Origin: Amia ocellicauda
Taxonomy: Eukaryota; Chordata; Actinopteri; Amiiformes; Amiidae
Direction: 5' to 3'
Length of the DNA: 64,000 nucleotides
NCBI RefSeq assembly: GCF_036373705.1
Contig: NC_089863.1
Location: forward strand, 3,766,444-3,830,443
A program made the position numbers and the translations under genes. Shown here piece by piece: positions 12,154 through 22,239 of this stretch (position 1 is its first letter; every line of letters begins with the position of its first letter). The notes beneath the pieces are model-generated. The model ran no database searches and was not told the origin of the DNA. It worked only from the letters and a program-made list of their open reading frames with translations.

Positions 12154-15100
12154 GTTGATGTGTGAGTTGGGGAATGATGCCATCAACAGGATCTACGAGG
12201 CGCGTATCGACGAGATGACCATCAAGAAGCCGCATGCTGGCAGCCCCAGGTTCGACCCCAGCGCCACGCCCCACACACTGCCCTCGCACCACGCCGTGCC
12301 CCCCACACACTGCCCTCGCACCACGCCGTGCCCCCCACACACTGCCCTCGCACCACGCCGTGCCCCCCACACACTGCCCTCGCACCACGCCGCGCCCCCC
12401 CAACGCTCGCTCGCACCGCGCCACGCCGCGCCCCCCGAACACTCGCTCCCACCGCACCGCGCCGCGCCCCCAGAACACGGCCTCGCACCGCTCCACACTC
12501 TGACAGGGTTCCCACAGTCATGGAGAAGGCACAGAAAAGTCATGGAAAATTACCAAAATATTAAAGTCATGGAAAAGGCATGGAAAATTACCAAACAATT
12601 TGAAGTCATGGGAAATAGCTACACATATACACAGGCAACATACATGGGAGATAATGTTCACTCTGGTACAAAGTAACAGTTTCATGGTGCGGAATAAAAT
12701 TGTATGAAATCCTGTTTAAATTTTCCTTTTAGTACGTACTCTGTAATACATGTGGTTATTATGAACGCATGGCACACAGTGGTCTGTGTTGATTTTATGT
12801 ACACAGGGATTTCCAAGTCTTGGGAGAGTCTGTGTGAAGCACATATACGCTGAGCACAACTCCTATAACCGTATAGCAACACAAAGAAGCTCGGTGCGTT
12901 CACAACACGCAGACTTTCCTCATTCTGCACAGATTCTCAAGATCATTGGTTGCGTTCTTGTACTACAAATTTACGTCATTCTGAACTGAGTGTGACCATC
13001 AAGCCAGTAAATTCACAATATTTGTGTAGATTCTGAGCAGAATGACGTAAATCCGTGTACTGATCGTGACTAAATTGGTCAGGATCTGCCAGAATGATGA
13101 TCTCCTTATGTGAAATAAAGTTAATTGTAAAAGTTAATCACACACACATCCAACTTACTTAGTAGGTGCGGGGTACAAACAAATCTATATAATTATGGAT
13201 TATGGATCCTGATGAAGATCTCTTGTAAATCGAAATGCTGTTTTTGTGAAATAAAGTTGAAATGCTGTTTTCTCGTTATCATACACATAGTGTTGCGTGT
13301 TTTTGGTTTTGATTTTGAATAAAAATAAACAAACACTGAAATTGGTTGAAAATCAGTGCAAAAACAATTATCGGGATTAATTAGATAAAAATTAGAAATA
13401 ATTAGAAAAAAAATACTATAACCTACAGTGTTTCTCAACCCAGGTCCTGACAAACCACTGTGTCTTCTAACGTTCGCTCACCTGCGCTCTCAGCTCTCAG
13501 TTATTTAAGCAAACCTGTAATTGAACAAATGAAGTGATTCATTAGAAATGTCCTGTTATTTTCAGCTCTCATGTGTTGGTTGATAATTCCATTTAAGGTT
13601 TCAATTAAACAGATGAGCGCTCTGTTAGAACAAAAACCAGCCGACACAGGGGTTCACTAGGACCTACATTAAATGCTCAAACTTTATGACGTGTCCGTTG
13701 CATTTGAATTAAGTAGCCAAATGTATGATATGCATATTTATTTCAGATCAAGTCAATAATAACAGTACATATTGTTCTATTCAAGAAATTACATTTTATT
13801 TCAAAACCATAAACAAGTTCTACAAAAGTTAACAAAATACACTGTTTATCCCAAAGCTCACTTGCTTGTGCCGTTTGCTTCTACGCGCTGCTTTATCCTG
13901 TCAGCGCCAGCCCTGTCCTCGATGCCACAGTGCTGACCAACCTCCGTGTGCGAGCCCATCATAGCGCGCGATATTCATCAGTAAGCGTCTGTGTGAGCTG
14001 CACACTGCAGAACAGCTTCGATGCGAGTGCTGACAAGATAATGTCGTAATATCAAACAAGCTTGTGAAGTAGTGTTTCATAAAAATAATTACCGAAAAGA
14101 AACTGAAAATGATATCGAGTGTGTTTTAAAATGGGTATAAACTCCTCAAATAAATCTGGTAATTTATGGGTGAAAATCATATTTTTTTGTATTTCTTTCA
14201 AAACAAATTATAAATAATCAAAGCAAAACAAAGCAGTCGTCTAAAATACTTATTTAGCAGCGTACAGGAAAGGATTACCGTAGGCCCCTACTGAACTGAC
14301 CATTTGTATATCGTAATGTTTGAATGTGTGTTTTTATTAATTAATTTAGCTGATGTATAGACTTAATGTTGTTTTGTATGGTTTCTACTGTAATTATAAT
14401 TTATTCTACATGTACATTGATCAGATAGTAACAGGTTTAATTCTGCATTTACATCTTTGTTTACTCTTTATTAGCTGATGGTAGCATGTTTAATTAAAGT
14501 GGGTGAATGAAATGGCTGTGAGGGGAGGAGGGGGCTGTCATGACAAAAGCTGATTGTGTTCGTTTCCTATTGTGTTTATCAATATCCTCATTATTTTCTG
14601 CGTGCATTTCCAACTTTCCAGCATTTGTGTTGTAAACGAATGAATGTAGTCATGGAAAATCAGAAAATGATCATGGAAAAATCATGGGGAAAAACTAAAA
14701 ATTGATTTGCATGGGAACACTGCTCTGAACACTCCCTCGCACAGAGCCACGTTCTGACCCTCTTTTTCTTTCTTGGTCTCTGACTCTTCCTCTCTCCTTC
14801 TGCCCCCTTTCACAAAGCCTGCCAGGAAGTTGCACAGGTAGGGTGTGTGACGGGAAATAGCCTCCCCAGCCTGGGGAACCTCCCGAGCGCTGCATGGTTC
14901 CTCCGGTGGTGTGTTTAGAAATCTCTGCATGGCTTTGCTTGTGTGAAAAAGTCTGCTCTCTCCCGCTCTCTCTCCCGCAGATCCAGTCTGTATGGCTGTG
15001 TGTTTCAGATCTGGTTTGGTCTTGTATAGAGATTCTCTTTCTCTCCGTCTCTCTCCCTCTCTCTCACACCCTCTCTGTCTCCCGTCCTCTCAGGCAGGAG

Positions 15101-17953
15101 AAGGAGTGCTGGATCCGCTCCAAGTACGTGGAGAAGAAGTTCATCCAGAAGCTGCCGGAGACGGGCCGCCCCCTGCGCCGCTCCAGCGCCCGCCGCAATC
15201 GCGGCAACACGCTGGAGCGCGACTCTGCCCGGCCGCCCATCAAACCCAAACCTGGCCGCGCCACCCTGCCCCGGCTAGCAGGTACACTGACACACGCGCG
15301 CACACACACACACACACACTGACACACACACACACACACACACACACTGAAACAGACACACACACTGTACTTGACCCACATTCTTGTGCTCTTTGTGTAT
15401 AAGCTGCCTGTTGCCCCCCCCCCCCAGGTCTCAGCCTCGGTGACCAGAACAAGAACAACGTGGCCCCGGCTAGCCCCCGAAAAGGTGAGGGGTCAAAGGT
15501 CAAAGCCAACCAATAACAGTGCTGCAGACAGCCCTTCTACAGAGATGCAGTTCAGCACAGCAGAAAGATCACATGACCTGCCACTAATTAAGCCAATTAA
15601 GTAATTGGATGAGTAATTAAACAAGTGACGGTTAATCATGTTTTTCTGGTGTCCCCCCGGTCCCCCAGATGAGGAGGAGGAGGAGGACCTGAGTGGGCTG
15701 CACCCTGGCGCTCTGCTGTACCGGGCCGCCGGGCTGCAGAACTTCCCCGTCATGGCGGACGCGCTAGCCCACGGCGCCGACGTCAACTGGGTCAACAGCA
15801 TGGACGGCAGCAGCACCCCGCTCATCCAGGCTGTGTCCGCGGTGAGGGGGTCTGTGTGTCCGTGTCCGCGGGACTCTGTTTCTGCCTGTGTGTGTGTGTG
15901 TGTGTGTGTGTGTCAGTCAGTGTTTCTGTGTGGTTTTTTCTCTCTCTCTCTCCTGTCTGAAAACCCACCCCTGAATTGCACTCCTCTCCTCTCTCTTGGT
16001 CCTCCTCTATCCCAGGATTCCCTGGTGGCCTGTGAGTTCCTGCTGCAGAACGGGGCGAATGTCAACCAGACTGATGCCAAGGGGCGCGGCCCCCTGCACC
16101 ACGCCACCATCCTGGGGCACACCGGGTATGAGACAGACAGACACAGAGACAGACAGAGACAGACAGACAGACACAGAGACAGACCGACAGACACAGAGGG
16201 CTAGTGGTGATTATTGATAAATATTGTGCGACTGTGTGCGTCTTCAACATTTGTATCTGTCTCATCGTATTCATGGTATGTGTGTATGTCGCGTGTCTGT
16301 GTTGTCTGTGTGTTTATCGTGTGCGTCTGTCCATCCGCAGGCTGGTCTGTCTGTTCCTGAAGAGAGGAGTGGACCAGAGCGCCCGGGACGGAGAGGACAA
16401 GGACCCCCTGACCATTGCCATCGACAACGCCAATGCTGACATCGTCACACTGTGAGACGGGGGGGGAGAGGAGAGAGGGAGGAGGGGAGCAGTAGGAGAG
16501 AGGGGGAGGAGCAGTGAGAGAGAGGAAGGTGGAGAAGAGTAGGGGAGGAAGGAGAGAAATTTTGTGAGATCGTCGGACTGACTCCTCTCACTTTGTGTCC
16601 CCGCCCCCCTCCCAACAGGCTCCGCCTTGCCAAGATGAAGGAGGAGATGATGCGGGAGATGGAAGGCGCCTACGGCCAATCAGGTCATTGCAGGGAGAGG
16701 GAGGCCGCCGCCAACAGCAGCGGGGGGGCGCCCAAAAAGAGCTTTCAGGCATTCCGGAACCAACTGACCGGCTGGGCCCTGGGGACACAGGGGGACTAGA
16801 CTGACCCCCCAAACACACACACCCTCTCTCTCTCTCGCACACACACACACATACATTCACACTGACACACTCACACAAATCCTCGCACTACAATTCATGT
16901 TGCACTTTGAGACGCAGTCTCGTTGCACTTTACCGGCCAAAAAACGGCTGCATTTCTTGACGAAGAAGAGCATAATCGAACAAAAAGACTCCAGTCGGGA
17001 GCCTTTTGGACAACAACGGCCTTGTTTTAAAAGGAAAACAACCGAATCGCCGCTTTTTTTTTTTTGTCATTTGTTAATGCTGCCGTCCTGTTTCCTACAC
17101 AAGTGACTACTGAACAATCGACACTATCTAAGCGCGCCGGGGCCCCCGTGTGGCCCTGAGAGGGGCCGCGTGTTTTTAATGCTTTATTTTAATGCACCTG
17201 TTTTTGCAGTTCAGCCTCGTGTTGCCATGCTCTTTATTGCCGTGTGCGAGCGAGCCTTTGTGTGTGTGTGTGTGTGCGTACCTGCGTGTGCGTCCGTCTG
17301 TCTCAGTGTGTCGGTCCGCTTGTCCGCTGTGCCGGCGTCTGTCTCCGCGCTCCTCCACGGCGTCGCCCCGGGCCCTTGGCGCTTCGCTGGCTTTGCGTTG
17401 TCCCCCGAGTCCAGCGCTCCCTCAGGTAACGGCGCCTGCGTCGCCCGCAGCCACCTCTCCTGTCCGCCCAGCGCCCAGATCTGCCTGTCGTCTCCTCTGA
17501 TTTAGTCTCACTCATTTATTCACGCATGCACTTGTTTATTTCCATATTCCTAGTGGCGTGTGCAGACCTGCTCCTCTCATTTGATTTGGTTTGATTCATT
17601 TATCCATCCATCCATTTCTCTCTATCTTTCTCTATGATCTGTTGTTAATAATCAGACCTGTGTGCCGTGCAGATTGAAAGTGTGCATCTGTCCCATGGGC
17701 CACTTGTATTGAATTTCCTTCTCTTCCTCTCTCCCCTCTCCTCCCTCTCTTCCATCCTTTTCCTCCCCTACCTCTCTCCTATTCCATCATCTTCCTCTCT
17801 CCCTCCCCTCCCTCTCCCATTCCATCCTCTCCTCTCTCCCTCCTCCTCACAGGAGATGAGACGTACCACGACATCTTCCGGGATTTCTCCCAGATGGCCT
17901 CCAACAACCCGGAGAAGCTGAACCGCCGCAGCACCGACCTGAAGCTGCCCTGA
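2463..17953 (+). CDS. acap1: acap1: ArfGAP with coiled-coil (BAR), ankyrin repeat and PH domains 1, 5'-partial
   Basis: GTPase-activating protein for Arf6 that binds phosphoinositide membranes and acts in endosomal recycling (family knowledge). Twenty-two exons splice in one open frame to 749 aa plus stop; human ACAP1 is 740 aa. Domain order: BAR (about residues 1-250 of the visible part), PH (about 255-350), ArfGAP zinc finger (about 390-510), a basic proline-rich linker, ankyrin repeats (about 580-700), and a C-terminal G-D-E-T-Y / D-I-F-R-D-F motif. It is assigned to ACAP1 rather than ACAP2 or ACAP3 by the short basic P-x-K-P linker and best overall match. The first exon lies off the left edge. 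Exon coordinates are in the domain entries. The gene converges on slc16a13. Large minisatellites and transposon relics fill several introns. Confidence 0.95.
2674..2880. repeat. Palindromic MITE-like element in an acap1 intron
   Basis: The left arm (about 2680-2750: TTTTCAAACC, CCCTGCTGGTTTC, GTTCCAACC, AATTACTTAATTGA) is repeated in inverse complement in the right arm (about 2790-2875: AATTAAGCAATTAAGACC, GGTTGGAAC, AAACCAGCAGGGCAGGGG, TGGTTTGGAAATCACTG). A related single copy follows at about 2878-3000, and similar sequence is seen at 13430-13680 and 48450-48505, so this is a dispersed repeat family. No coding capacity. Confidence 0.7.
3610..4400. repeat. GT-rich minisatellite (GTTGTAGTGTGTGCTGT-like units)
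   Basis: Degenerate tandem repeat built from GTTGTAGTGTGTGCTGTTT / GTGTCACTGTTTGTTGTTGTA words, with higher-order units of roughly 130-300 bp that recur nearly unchanged (for example CTGTCTCTGTAGTGTCACTG at 3658, 3808, 3868, 4018 and 4258). It fills an acap1 intron. The cysteine/valine-rich and threonine/glutamine-rich open frames on its two strands are artefacts of the repeat. Confidence 0.85.
5209..5321 (-). repeat. SINE copy 1 (minus orientation, truncated)
   Basis: About 110 bp (GAAGGTTTAGGCCGTCTGGG through TTATGTATTTTTGTAA) is the inverse complement of 6121-6230 with only a handful of mismatches. It lies in the acap1 intron just before the 45-bp BAR exon. It appears to be the 3' body of the SINE family whose tRNA-like head is visible in copy 2. 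Confidence 0.75.
5985..6240 (+). repeat. SINE copy 2, tRNA-derived (plus orientation)
   Basis: The head contains a tRNA-like segment with a good B box (GGTTCGAATC at about 6058-6067), followed by an unrelated body ending GACGGCCTAAACCTTCAC and a CA-rich tail. The body is the inverse of 5209-5321. It lies in the intron after the 45-bp acap1 exon, so the two copies face each other across that exon. Confidence 0.65.
7707..10929 (+). CDS. acap1: acap1 exons for the PH domain
   Basis: Four exons: 7707-7819, 8096-8147, 8279-8379 and 10818-10929. They encode the PH domain, with hallmark stretches MEGYLYKRASNAFKTWSRRW, FSIQNNQLVYQKRLKD, VVEDLRLCTVKLCPDNERRF and CLLQADSERQQQAWVLAVQ, the last carrying the invariant PH tryptophan. 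The intron between the last two exons (8380-10817) is almost wholly a tandem repeat, so a single PH domain is interrupted by about 2.4 kb of minisatellite. The phases agree across all four joins. Confidence 0.93.
8395..10805. repeat. 2.4 kb minisatellite inside the acap1 PH-domain intron
   Basis: Tandem array of related units such as GTGCTGTGTGGGACAGTGAC, GTGTAGTTACAGTGTAGTGT and TGTGTGGGATAGGGGCAGTG, combined into longer higher-order repeats. It fills the intron almost from the donor (8380) to the acceptor (10817). The minus-strand histidine/threonine-rich frames at 9065-9553 and 10264-10581 are repeat artefacts. Confidence 0.92.
11015..12249 (+). CDS. acap1: acap1 exons for the ArfGAP domain
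   Basis: Three exons: 11015-11226, 11373-11442 and 12155-12249. The zinc finger is C-x2-C-x16-C-x2-C (first C in CCDCGEP, last pair in CIVC), followed by S-G-I-H-R, whose arginine is the catalytic finger that stimulates Arf GTP hydrolysis. That arginine codon is split AG|G by an intron with a GC donor (11227-11228) instead of GT. The next exon reads SLGVHFSKVRSLTLDSWEPE and the third LMCELGNDAINRIYEA, both ArfGAP signatures. The acceptor of the third exon uses a pure (TC)n microsatellite at about 12116-12150 as its pyrimidine tract. Confidence 0.93.
11625..12110 (-). mobile_element. L2-like LINE reverse-transcriptase fragment
   Basis: The minus strand encodes the typical C-terminal end of a fish L2/Rex-type reverse transcriptase: RLRIVQNSAARLLTRTK, TPVLASLHWLPVHFRIDFK and LITYKALHGLASSYI, preceded in other frames by KTEVLIISPK and FDSNLKFENHI blocks. 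Frameshifts separate the pieces, so it is a dead copy. It sits in the intron between two ArfGAP exons of acap1. Confidence 0.8.
12250..12490. repeat. GC-rich minisatellite starting at an acap1 splice donor
   Basis: About four good copies plus degenerate copies of a roughly 32-bp unit (ACACACTGCCCTCGCACCAC followed by GCCGTGCCCCCC). The array begins within about 25 bp of the donor at 12250. Because 32 is not a multiple of three, all frames alternate through the same peptides, which explains the proline/histidine/alanine-rich open frames on both strands. Confidence 0.85.
12504..14722. mobile_element. hAT-like non-autonomous DNA transposon (about 2.2 kb)
   Basis: The left end reads CAGGGTTCCCA and the right end, in inverse complement, CAGTGTTCCCA. 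Both ends carry subterminal GTCATGGAAAA-type repeats (12538-12605 and 14650-14690). CTCTGA directly abuts each end (12498-12503 and 14723-14728), which looks like a target-site duplication, although hAT elements usually make 8 bp. The interior is AT-rich, has no transposase frame, and holds a nested palindromic repeat at about 13430-13680. It lies in the acap1 intron 12250-15093. Confidence 0.6.
15094..17953 (+). CDS. acap1: acap1 exons for the linker, ankyrin repeats and C-terminus
   Basis: Seven exons: 15094-15281, 15428-15484, 15669-15841, 16016-16125, 16341-16451, 16619-16683 and 17853-17953 (stop TGA 17951-17953). The first completes the ArfGAP C-terminal helix (KYVEKKFIQKLPE) and begins the basic linker. 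The ankyrin part reads LYRAAGLQNFPVMADALAHG, then ADVNWVNS, CEFLLQNGANVNQ, GRGPLHHATILGHTG, FLKRGVDQ and DPLTIAIDNANADIVTLLRL. The last exon encodes GDETYHDIFRDFSQMASNN and ends KLP. At 16683 the penultimate exon can also be read through to a stop at 16797-16799, which may be an alternative end. Confidence 0.92.
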
Positions 17954-18652
17954 ATGTAGGGGGCACTGCGGGGGTCCCCATCACCCATCCTTCTCCACTC
18001 TCTCACCCCATTATTATTATTTTTTATTTTATTTCCTCCCTGGCCCCCCAGTTCTCCCTTGTGCAGATTTTACTTTTAAATCTTGGAGAGCTAGTGTCGG
18101 TCTGGCGGGGCTGCAGTTCCATCTTCTCGCCACAAGGGGCACAGTTAATGCAGTCTAAGTATAACATCATGATGGGAAGCGATTTTTTTAATTGAATTTT
18201 CTCGTTTTACACCGTTAACCTCCAGCTAAAATATAAAGAAAACATTGAAAGTATCCCAGCACTGTCATTACAGTTATTTGTGTACCTGGACCATGTTCCC
18301 TGCTCTTGTACTGGAGACAATGTTCTACTGAGGGATGTGTGTTCGAGTGCGAGTGTGTTATTATATTGTATTGTGTGTAAATGAGACGGGTGTCTTGGCT
18401 GGGGGGTCCCAACCCACAGACACCCCTCTCTGTGTTTAGGGGTCCAACACTCCCACTCTCCTGTCCCATCCCTGCTGGTGCATGCTGGGGGAGGCAGTTG
18501 GTACAGCCCTAAGAACCGCAGAATTGCGTGTCCCGTCCCCCGTCTAACGAGTTCGCTGATGTTTGTTCTTCTCTTGTACATGTTGTATTTATTGTCCGTG
18601 AGCTTCCCATGTCGTGTGTGTGTGTGTTGTGTGGGTGTAACAAAACAATAAA
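17954..18652 (+). other. acap1: acap1 3' UTR and polyadenylation signal
   Basis: The sequence after the stop codon runs about 700 bp to a canonical AATAAA at 18647-18652, followed by a GT-rich stretch (18664-18695) typical of a downstream element. An AATAAA for the convergent minus-strand gene lies only about 90 bp further on. Confidence 0.65.
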
Positions 18653-18742
18653 GGCAGTATTTCCATGTCGGGCGGTCGTGTGTGTGTTTTTGTGTGTGAA
18701 GGGAGGCGCTGCTGAAAGGATGGGCCAGGGAGACCGTGGAAG

Positions 18743-18748
18743 TTTATT
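18743..18748 (-). terminator. Candidate polyadenylation signal of slc16a13
   Basis: Plus-strand TTTATT is AATAAA on the minus strand. It is the candidate end of the slc16a13 transcript, giving a 3' UTR of about 0.9 kb and leaving the two convergent genes nearly touching. The inferred UTR holds CA (about 18973-19026) and CT (about 19265-19480) microsatellites. Confidence 0.45.
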
Positions 18749-18991
18749 TTCTTTATGGAACAGTATAAATAGGCTTACAAAAACATCCCCGGCAGGAGAG
18801 ATAAGATGTCATGTCTCGTGGCAGCTGAGGATCAGGGGGACAAGGTCCGCTGGTTGTGTTCGCACTGTATTTGAGGAAAAGGACTCGGCTACTTAAGGCA
18901 GTGACTCCACTTCTAGTGCTTGTAGGTCGTTGTGGTCCTATTAACCAATTAAGTGCCTGCATGCGCGCACACACACACAATATGCACCCCA

Positions 18992-19028
<37 letters not shown>

Positions 19029-19637
19029 CTTCACAGTTTGGTCACTTCTGTGGGCCTCGACTGTGCGGCTCGTTGTCATTAATGACGGTTTGTGTAGTTC
19101 TTGTTATTTTCGGGGGTTGTTTCTGGGTTCCTTCCCCAGCTCTGTGCTGCAGATCTGTTATCAGTGTGCTGAAGACTGGCACAACGGAGAGAGAAGAGGA
19201 GGGGAAATGAAGGAATGATATAGGAATGACTCCCTGGGCTCAGAGAGGCACACTCTCAGTCTCAAATTCAAATTCACTCTCTTTCTCCCTCTGTGTATCT
19301 GTCCTGTCTGTGTATCTGTGTATCTCTCTCTCTGTCTCCCTCTCTCCCTCTCTCCATCTGTCTGTCTTTCTCCCTCCCCCCGTCTGTCTGTCTCCCTCCC
19401 CCCTCTGTCTGTCTGTCTGTCTGTCTCTCTCACTCTCACTCCCTCCCCCCGTCTGTCTCTCTCTCTCTCTCTCTCTCTCAAGCCTGTTGTCCCTGTCCCC
19501 CAGTCTTCAGATCGAAGCTGCTTCCCTATTGGCTCTTTTGGACTAGAAGCCAGGTGGAAGGCCTCCTGATTGGTTGCTAGAGGTGGGGGCGGGGCTGCTG
19601 CCACTGGCCAATCAGAGCCCAGGCTGGGGACCATGCA

Positions 19638-22219
19638 TCAGCACTCCAGCCCGGCAGCCGGGTGGGGGGGCGTGCAGTCTGGGCTCTCAGGGTCGGGCTC
19701 GTGTTGGGGGACGGGGGCGTCCGGGTCCAGTCGGAGGGGATCCCTCTCAGGTGACGCGGTTCCGTTGGCCTGGGGTCCGGCACCAGGGGTCCGGGGGGTC
19801 CGGGCGCAGGACCAGAAGTGCGGCAGGGTGCCCATCACTAGGGTGCCAGCCAGCAGGAAGCCGCCCGCCACCAGGAGAGACGCCACGTAGCTGCCAGTGA
19901 CGTCCCTGAGCCAGCCTGTCACAGAGCACAGGGTCACATGACACAGGAGCACAGGGTCCCATGACACAGGAGCACAGCACCATATGGCACAGAGCACTAC
20001 ACTACTACAGCACAGTGAACTACAGTACAGCACAGAGTACTATATTACAGCACAGCGCACTACAGAAGTACGGCGCAGTGCACTACACTACTACAGCACA
20101 GAGTACTATACTACAGCACAGCACACTACACTACTGCAGTACAGTCTACTATACTACACAGTGGGCTACAGTACATCACATCCGCCCCCACACACCCCCA
20201 ACCCTCTTACCGGACAGCGGCGCCCCCAGCAGGCCGCCCACGCTCTCGATCATCTGCACCAGCCCCAGCGCACCTAACATCCGCCGCATGCCCACGATAT
20301 CGGGCACCACAGAGAACACCACGGGGGTCATGGCGCCGGCGCAGAACCCGTAGGCCAGGCCAAGCGCCAGCAGCCCCGCGTACGACGTGCCCAGCGGCAT
20401 GGCCATGATGGAGAGCCCGGTCATACCCGTCCAGAAGGCCACCAGGTGGGGCAGCCGCAGCAGGCCCAGGTCCGACAGCCAGCCGGACGCCAGGCGGCCC
20501 AGCAGGTCGGTGACGCCGGTGGCGGAGATGACGAAGGCGGCCTGGTACTCGGAGAAGCCCTGCTGGCGGCAGTGGGCCACCAGGTGGACGTAGGGCACGA
20601 AGTAGCCGGCGTTGAAGAGCGTCACAGCCAGCGCATAGGCCAGGAAGGCCGGCTGGCACAGCAGGGAGAGCTCCAGGTGGGCCGCCAGCCGGTACCGCCA
20701 GGTCAGGTGGGCGGCGGCGGCGGTGTGGTTCGAATCACTGCAGGCCTGGGGAGGGAGAGAGATGGGAGATGGAGGGAGAGAGATGGAAAAGAGATGGGAC
20801 AGGGAGAGATGGGAGAAGGGAAAGATGGGAGAGGGGAAAGAGATGGGAGAGTGGGAGAAAGCGAGAGAGAGGAAAGCAAGTGGGAGAAAGAGACAATTTG
20901 AGAGATGGGAAAGGAGAAAGAGATGGGAGAGAGTGGGAGAAGGAGAGAGAGGTCAGCAATCCCTGGGCTCCTGTCTGTACCTGTCCCCCCCGAGCCTCCC
21001 AGCTCTACTGTAAGTGCTGTATAACTGTGCTTTAGTGGTTTTTCATTTCTGACGCCCTCTATGTGTTGGATGTGTTCAGAGCCCAGATCCCCGACCAGGT
21101 GTTTCGTAACAAAGCAGCTGCGGTTATGAAACTCAGGAAAGAGTCGTCTTGTGCAAGAGTCGAAGAGTTTCTTTTTTTTTTTTTACTGTATTTTTTTTTG
21201 TTTCTATTCGTGTGTCAGTGTGTGTCTGTGTGTTGCCATGCCCTTGTGCCCACCTGCTCGCCCCCTCCCTGGGGCACGGGCCGGATCAGCGCCCCGCAGG
21301 CCACCATGTTAAAGCTGAGGCCCCCCAGGATGAGCAGCCCACCGCGCCAGCCGTAGCTCTCCACGAGCAGCTGGAACAGCGGAGAGAAGCCGAAGGACGA
21401 CAGGCCGACGCCGGTGAAGCCCAGAGCCATGGCCAGCGACCGGCGCCGCTCGAAGTACTGCATCACCGAGCCCACCGTGGGCGTGAACACCAGCGCCCAG
21501 CCCATGCCTGGACAGAGAGGGAGGGAGAGAGAGAGAGATTGATGCCATCAGGCTGATACGAGACAAGCCCTCCGGTGTTCTTGGGCAATAGTAGTTAATG
21601 ACAAGTTCAAGATCTTCCCCTCACCGGAAACGAGCCCCACCGACAGGTACAGGTGCGTCAGGCTGCTGGCCAGAGATGCCAGCACCAGCCCCAGCCCCGA
21701 CAGCAGCCCCCCCGCCATCACCACCGGCCGCGCCCCGTAGGCATTGCACAGCGCCGTCGCGACCGGGCCTGAGGGAGAACAGAGCCGTCAGCACCGAGCC
21801 ACACCCTGCCACACACCTCCTCCACCTCTCTTCCTCCTCTCCCTCTCTCACCCCCCTTCCCCTCCCTCTATCTTCCTTCCATTCTCTCCCTCTCTCTATC
21901 TTTCCTCCCCCTCCCTCTCTTTCCTACCACTCCCTCTATCTTTCCTTCTTCCTTCTCTATCTTCCCTCCCTCTCCCTCCCTCCATCCCCCCCCTCCCTCA
22001 CTGACTGGCGAGCTGCTGCATGGCGATGCCGGTGGAGGTGATCCAGGACACGGCGCTGGCGCTGCGCTCGAAGTACCGCACAAACTCCACGAAGAACACG
22101 CCGAAGGAGCGCACCAGGCCGAACACCAGCGCCGAGTCCACGAACAGCGCCAGCACCACGGCCCAGCCCCACCCGCCATCAGGGGCCCGCAGCACCCCCC
22201 GGCCCCCCGCCGAGGACAT
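19638..22219 (-). CDS. slc16a13: slc16a13: monocarboxylate transporter 13-like
   Basis: Multi-pass plasma-membrane carrier of the SLC16/MCT branch of the major facilitator superfamily; the physiological substrate of this member is poorly defined. Five coding exons, in transcription order 22219-22006, 21768-21625, 21507-21254, 20745-20211 and 19915-19638, join in frame to 474 aa (human SLC16A13 is 426). Visible signatures: [20 protein letters not shown] in TM1, [67 protein letters not shown] and [23 protein letters not shown] and H-L-V-A-H match SLC16A13 better than SLC16A11. The ATG at 22219 is the first in the exon, whose acceptor is at about 22227. The acidic proline-rich C-tail is longer than in human. 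Confidence 0.93.
20755..20960. repeat. GA-rich tract in an slc16a13 intron
   Basis: Purine-rich simple sequence (GGGAGAGAGATGGGAGA-type) directly upstream, on the minus strand, of the 20745 splice acceptor, for which its complement supplies the pyrimidine tract. Other slc16a13 introns carry similar CT-rich stretches (21800-22000). Confidence 0.7.
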
Positions 22220-22239
22220 CGCCGCCCTGGGGAGATAGA

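Noticed and set aside
20207-20901. Arg/Gly-rich frames overlapping the large slc16a13 exon
   Set aside because: Alternative frames of a GC-rich coding exon; the transporter frame matches its family throughout.
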